Assembly: GCA_018056045.1 (NCBI GenBank)
Contig: JAGPGI010000078.1
Location: 1 to 9,605, forward strand
Length of the DNA: 9,605 bases
Reading direction: 5' to 3'
Source of the DNA: Paracoccus sp. (in: a-proteobacteria)
GTDB taxonomy: Bacteria; Pseudomonadota; Alphaproteobacteria; Rhodobacterales; Rhodobacteraceae
The notes under the pieces were generated by a model. That model made no database searches and had not been told where the DNA came from. It saw nothing but the letters and a program-made list of their open reading frames with translations. The translations under genes were made by a program, and so were the position numbers. Below are positions 7,201 through 9,605 of this stretch, in pieces. Within the stretch, counting starts at the first letter, position 1; every line of letters starts with the position of its first letter.

Positions 7201-9605
7201 TCGGTCCTGTCGAACAAGCTGGTCTCGATGCAGACCGTGGCGCTGAAGGCGGGCGAAAACGATATCGACCTGCCGGTGACCGATGAATGGGGCGCGGGCG
7301 TCTATGTCACCGTCAGCGCCATCCGTCCGCTGGAGGGCGCCCAGCCCGGCGACCGCCAGCCGGTGCGCGCCATGGGTCTGGCCCATGCCGCCGTCGATCC
7401 GGGCGACCGCAAGATGGCAGCCAGCATCGAGGCGCCAAAGGAAACCCGTCCGCGCGGCGTCATTCCGGTCACGCTGAAAGTGGACGGCGCTGGCGGTGAA
7501 ACCGTCTATGCCACCGTCGCGGCGGTCGATCAGGGCATCCTGAACCTGACCGGCTATACGCCCCCCGATCCCGGCAAGCATTATTTCGGCCAGCGGCGGC
7601 TGGGCGTCGGGCTGCGCGATCTGTATGGGCGGCTGATCCTGCCGACCGGGGCGCCGGACGGGGCGCTGCGCGAGGGCGGCGACGCCAGCCTTGCCGCCAA
7701 TGCCGAGGCCCCGCCACCCACCGAAAAGCTGATGAGCTGGTTTTCCGGTCCGGTCACGCTGGGCGCGGACGGCACCGCCAAGCTGGAAATTCCGGTTGGC
7801 GATTTCAACGGCGAGGTCCGGGTCATGGCCGTGGTCTGGTCGGCAAAGGGCGTAGGCCAGTCCGACGCCTCGGTTCTGGTGCGCGATCCGGTGGTGCTGA
7901 CCGTGACCGCGCCCGCCTTCCTTGCGCCGGGCGATCAGGCGCAGGTCGGGCTGCGGCTGACCCGCACCTCGGGCCCTGCGGGCGAGATGCGGCTGGCGGT
8001 CCAGCAGACCGGCGGCGACGCGCCCCTGACCACCAGCCTTGCCGCCGAAAGCGTCGAACTGACCGACGCCAGCAACGAGGCTGCAACCCAAATGGCCGTC
8101 ACCGCTGGCCAGACCGAAGGCCGGGCCGAATTGCGCCTGACCCTGACCACGCCCGATGGCGCGGCGCTGACCAAGGACATCACCATCCCGGTCGCGCTGA
8201 ACGAGGCCGACATCCAGCGTCAGGACCGTCTGGAACTGGCGCCCGGCGAAAGCCTTTCCGTGCCGCCTCAGCTGACCGAGGGCATGCTGCCCGGCGCGCT
8301 GCTGACGGCGGCGGTCGGCCCCTATGCGCGGCTGGACGTGGCCGGGGCGCTGGCGCGGCTGTCGCGCTATCCTTACGGCTGCACCGAGCAGCTGACCTCG
8401 GGGGCGATGCCGCTTTTGTATCTCAGCGGGCTGGAAAGCCTTGAGGGGATCGGTGACGCCGGTGCCGCCGACACCGGCAAGCGCGTGCAGGATGCCATCG
8501 GCCAGATCCTGACCCGGCAATCGTCGAATGGCGGCTTTGGGCTGTGGTATGCGGATTCGGGCGATCTGTGGCTGGAAGCCTATGTCACCGACTTCCTGTC
8601 GCGGGCGCGGGCCATGGGCTATCAGGTGCCCGACAGCGCCATGAAGCAGGCGATCAACAACCTGCGCAATCGCGCCAATTATGCGACCGAACCGCAGCAT
8701 GCCTCGGCCGAGGAAAACGCGGCTTTGGCCTATGCGCTGATGGTGCTGGCGCGCGAGCGGGCGGCGACGGTGGGCGATCTGCGCTATTACGCCGATACCG
8801 TGCCCGAGGCGTTTTCGACGCCGATGGCGGCAGCCAATCTGGGGGCGGCGCTGGCCTCATATGGCGATCAGGCCCGTGCCGACCGCTTGTTCCGCCGCGC
8901 TGGCGAGACCGTCGATCTGAACGGCACCGAGCCCTATCGCTATCGCCCGGATTACGGCACCCGCCTGCGCGATGCGACGGCACTGCTGGCGCTGGCAGCG
9001 GATGCGAAATCGCAGGCGGTCGATACCGCCGCGCTGACCAGCGCGGTCGCCGAACGCATCGCCTGGACCGAGGAAACGGGGCAGAGCCTCTCGACGCAGG
9101 AATCGATCTGGACCGTGCTGGCGGCGCGGGCGCTGTCGCAATCGGCGCCACCTGCCGCGCTGAACGGTGTCACGCTGAGCCAGCCTGTCGCCAGCCTGCC
9201 CGATGCCTCGGCCAGCATCGCCAATAACGGCGACCAGCCGCTTGAGGTGACGCTGACCGCGACCGGCAAGCCCGCCACCCCGCCCGCGCCGGGTGGGCGC
9301 GGCTATCGCATCGAGCGCAGCTATTTTACCCCCGAGGGGCAGGCGATCGACCCGGCCAGCCTCGCGCATGGCACGCGCATGGTGGTGCGGCTGCAGGTCT
9401 GGCCGGAAACCGAGGGCGGCGGGCGGCTGATCGTCACCGACCCGCTGCCGGCGGGCTGGGAAATCGACAACCCGAACCTGCTGCGCGCGGGTGATGTCTC
9501 GGCCCTGGACTGGCTTGAGGGGCAGACCACGGCGGATATGACCGAGTTCCGCGCCGACCGTTTCGCGGCGGCGCTGACCTGGACCTCGGACAAGCCGTTC
9601 AGTCT
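4219..9605 (+). CDS. Alpha-2-macroglobulin family protein with N-terminal PAN/apple-like domain (3' end beyond window)
   Basis: This is a giant periplasmic protease trap; 1795 complete codons are visible and no stop is reached. The family snares proteases by bait cleavage and thioester attachment, best known from E. coli YfhM, often with PBP1c. Order seen: signal peptide 1-25 (cleavage after AIA); PAN/apple-like domain about 35-105 with Cys59, 63, 69 and 81; helical TPR-like part about 150-255 (clearest 219-254); first MG domain with probable disulfide Cys287-Cys321; further MG domains, including the conserved DRGAYRVGETV at 614-624; VDQGIL at 1103-1108; a proline/alanine-rich, possibly bait-like stretch around 1140-1175; MG7-type segment DFNGEVRV from 1195; thioester CTEQ at 1388-1391; helical thioester domain to about 1650 with NGGFGLW (1437-1443) and STQE (1625-1628); a C-terminal MG10-like segment TDPLPAGWEIDNP near 1740. 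Only seven cysteines were seen, so the thioester cysteine is the unpaired one. There is no lipobox, unlike YfhM. Start is GTG with strong GGAGG; the gene lies 57 bp after the MBL gene, and co-transcription is possible. Confidence 0.94.
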   Translation, partial: MARSAWHGFIVAALSGFLIAGTAIADDSPLPERRLSLMANTDMPGGDLAQLFDTTLQACIQACAGNAECRSLTYNERARACFPKAEAGAPTPFDGAISGYAVSPSPEAVARAIGRAGAAPFLTADDLSSALTQARTFAAMQRPLPASGSDRAEIRSLEYGGNLSAATQLLAAYVARDDLAQDWVDLARMTLRAEDGSQQAASAAQMALNGYLRAEEDVVAGQALYHLARSYDHLDRGRDGLAALRLARQIAPGDPDITSALEQSEARNGLRVTDSRVEADGKMPRFCAVLTRELSPSTDYAPFLRLPEGDLTVEADGQQLCVAGLTHGQNIELTLRAGLPAADGETLASDVTLKGYIRDRSPEVRFPGRAYVLPASGDQRLAMVTVNAELIDLRLLRISDRNLIRTMSESMFATPLDSWQAEYFSEQMAREVWKGAAEVARPMGQDSMNRELTTSLAIPAEAGPLEPGIYILEAHIANKAVSDTGLATQWFVISDFGISTYSGADGLTVAVRSLRDTGAKPGTEVALLSRSNEVLARAMTDDQGIARFDPGLSLGRNGAEPALVTVTDWQGEGSDRAPRDMAFLSLSDPEFDLSDRGVEGAPPAPPIDLFVTTDRGAYRVGETVNATVLVRNAEARAIENLPLTAVILRPDGVEQTRFAPTPLGAGGSTLAWAIPGNAPRGTWRLELRSEADGPALATARLLVEDFLPERIDFTPNLPEGPARAGGTLDVSLAAHWLFGAPAANLPVEGQQRLAPTRSLAGYDGYSFGRQDDDTQPVNESLPSGVTDAQGNYATQITLPDAATLGPRPYQAEVILSIREGAGRPVERTESRIVMPEAPVIGIKPLFEGDTVPEKSEARFSLLAIGPDLKPATAPVRWVLNRIDTDYQWYSVGGQWNWEAITTRTRVSEGVAEPGATPAEIAATVEWGQYELLAEPASGQGGQSSVQFYAGWGAVATSGTETPDRLQVVLDQPAYRSGDTARVKVQAISDGLGLVSVLSNKLVSMQTVALKAGENDIDLPVTDEWGAGVYVTVSAIRPLEGAQPGDRQPVRAMGLAHAAVDPGDRKMAASIEAPKETRPRGVIPVTLKVDGAGGETVYATVAAVDQGILNLTGYTPPDPGKHYFGQRRLGVGLRDLYGRLILPTGAPDGALREGGDASLAANAEAPPPTEKLMSWFSGPVTLGADGTAKLEIPVGDFNGEVRVMAVVWSAKGVGQSDASVLVRDPVVLTVTAPAFLAPGDQAQVGLRLTRTSGPAGEMRLAVQQTGGDAPLTTSLAAESVELTDASNEAATQMAVTAGQTEGRAELRLTLTTPDGAALTKDITIPVALNEADIQRQDRLELAPGESLSVPPQLTEGMLPGALLTAAVGPYARLDVAGALARLSRYPYGCTEQLTSGAMPLLYLSGLESLEGIGDAGAADTGKRVQDAIGQILTRQSSNGGFGLWYADSGDLWLEAYVTDFLSRARAMGYQVPDSAMKQAINNLRNRANYATEPQHASAEENAALAYALMVLARERAATVGDLRYYADTVPEAFSTPMAAANLGAALASYGDQARADRLFRRAGETVDLNGTEPYRYRPDYGTRLRDATALLALAADAKSQAVDTAALTSAVAERIAWTEETGQSLSTQESIWTVLAARALSQSAPPAALNGVTLSQPVASLPDASASIANNGDQPLEVTLTATGKPATPPAPGGRGYRIERSYFTPEGQAIDPASLAHGTRMVVRLQVWPETEGGGRLIVTDPLPAGWEIDNPNLLRAGDVSALDWLEGQTTADMTEFRADRFAAALTWTSDKPFS

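Noticed and set aside
4084..8700. A 1538-codon open frame on the - strand opposite the macroglobulin gene.
   Set aside because: It uses the same codon register as the sense gene, so it can only stop where the sense strand has TTA, CTA or TCA, which are nearly absent in this GC-rich genome. Its translation is low-complexity (Gly, Arg, Gln, Ala, His) with no domain pattern, while the + strand has clear family motifs.

Overview
This is a GC-rich, fully coding stretch of a bacterial chromosome or large replicon. Codons almost always end in G or C, and codons such as TTA, CTA and TCA are nearly absent. Gene content and codon bias suggest an alphaproteobacterium of the Rhodobacteraceae, probably Paracoccus-like; this is inference from style and content, not from a phylogenetic marker.

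Left block (2-2172, + strand): the end of a tightly packed ABC importer operon of the nitrate/sulfonate/taurine type. It holds a periplasmic binding protein cut by the window start, a permease and a short ATPase. The genes are 1 bp apart or overlap by 11 bp, so they are almost certainly translationally coupled.

Middle block (2160-4161): a divergent pair. On the - strand is a secreted SoxY-SoxZ fusion of the kind found beside PQQ-dependent (quinoprotein) alcohol dehydrogenases. On the + strand is a metallo-beta-lactamase-fold hydrolase of the matching 'quinoprotein relay system' type. They share a 163-bp intergenic region. The SoxYZ gene converges on the ABC ATPase gene and the two overlap by 13 bp. 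This arrangement suggests the edge of a methanol/ethanol oxidation (PQQ, possibly XoxF-type) locus whose dehydrogenase would lie outside the window, to the left. No dehydrogenase, cytochrome or pqq gene is visible here.

Right block (4219 to the window end): a very large secreted alpha-2-macroglobulin family protein, of which 1795 complete codons are visible. It has a signal peptide, a PAN/apple-like cysteine domain, a TPR-like helical segment, a chain of macroglobulin (MG) domains and an intact CTEQ thioester site. It starts at GTG behind a strong ribosome binding site and has no stop before the window ends. In other bacteria this family guards the periplasm against foreign proteases, often next to pbpC (PBP1c); that partner, if present, would be downstream. 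A perfect 13-bp inverted repeat lies just upstream of its ribosome binding site.

There are no RNA genes, insertion sequences, CRISPR arrays or convincing terminators, and no gene-free stretch longer than 163 bp. The least understood parts are the SoxYZ-like carrier plus MBL relay pair with its neighbouring importer of unknown substrate, and the PAN-domain, non-lipoprotein architecture of the macroglobulin.
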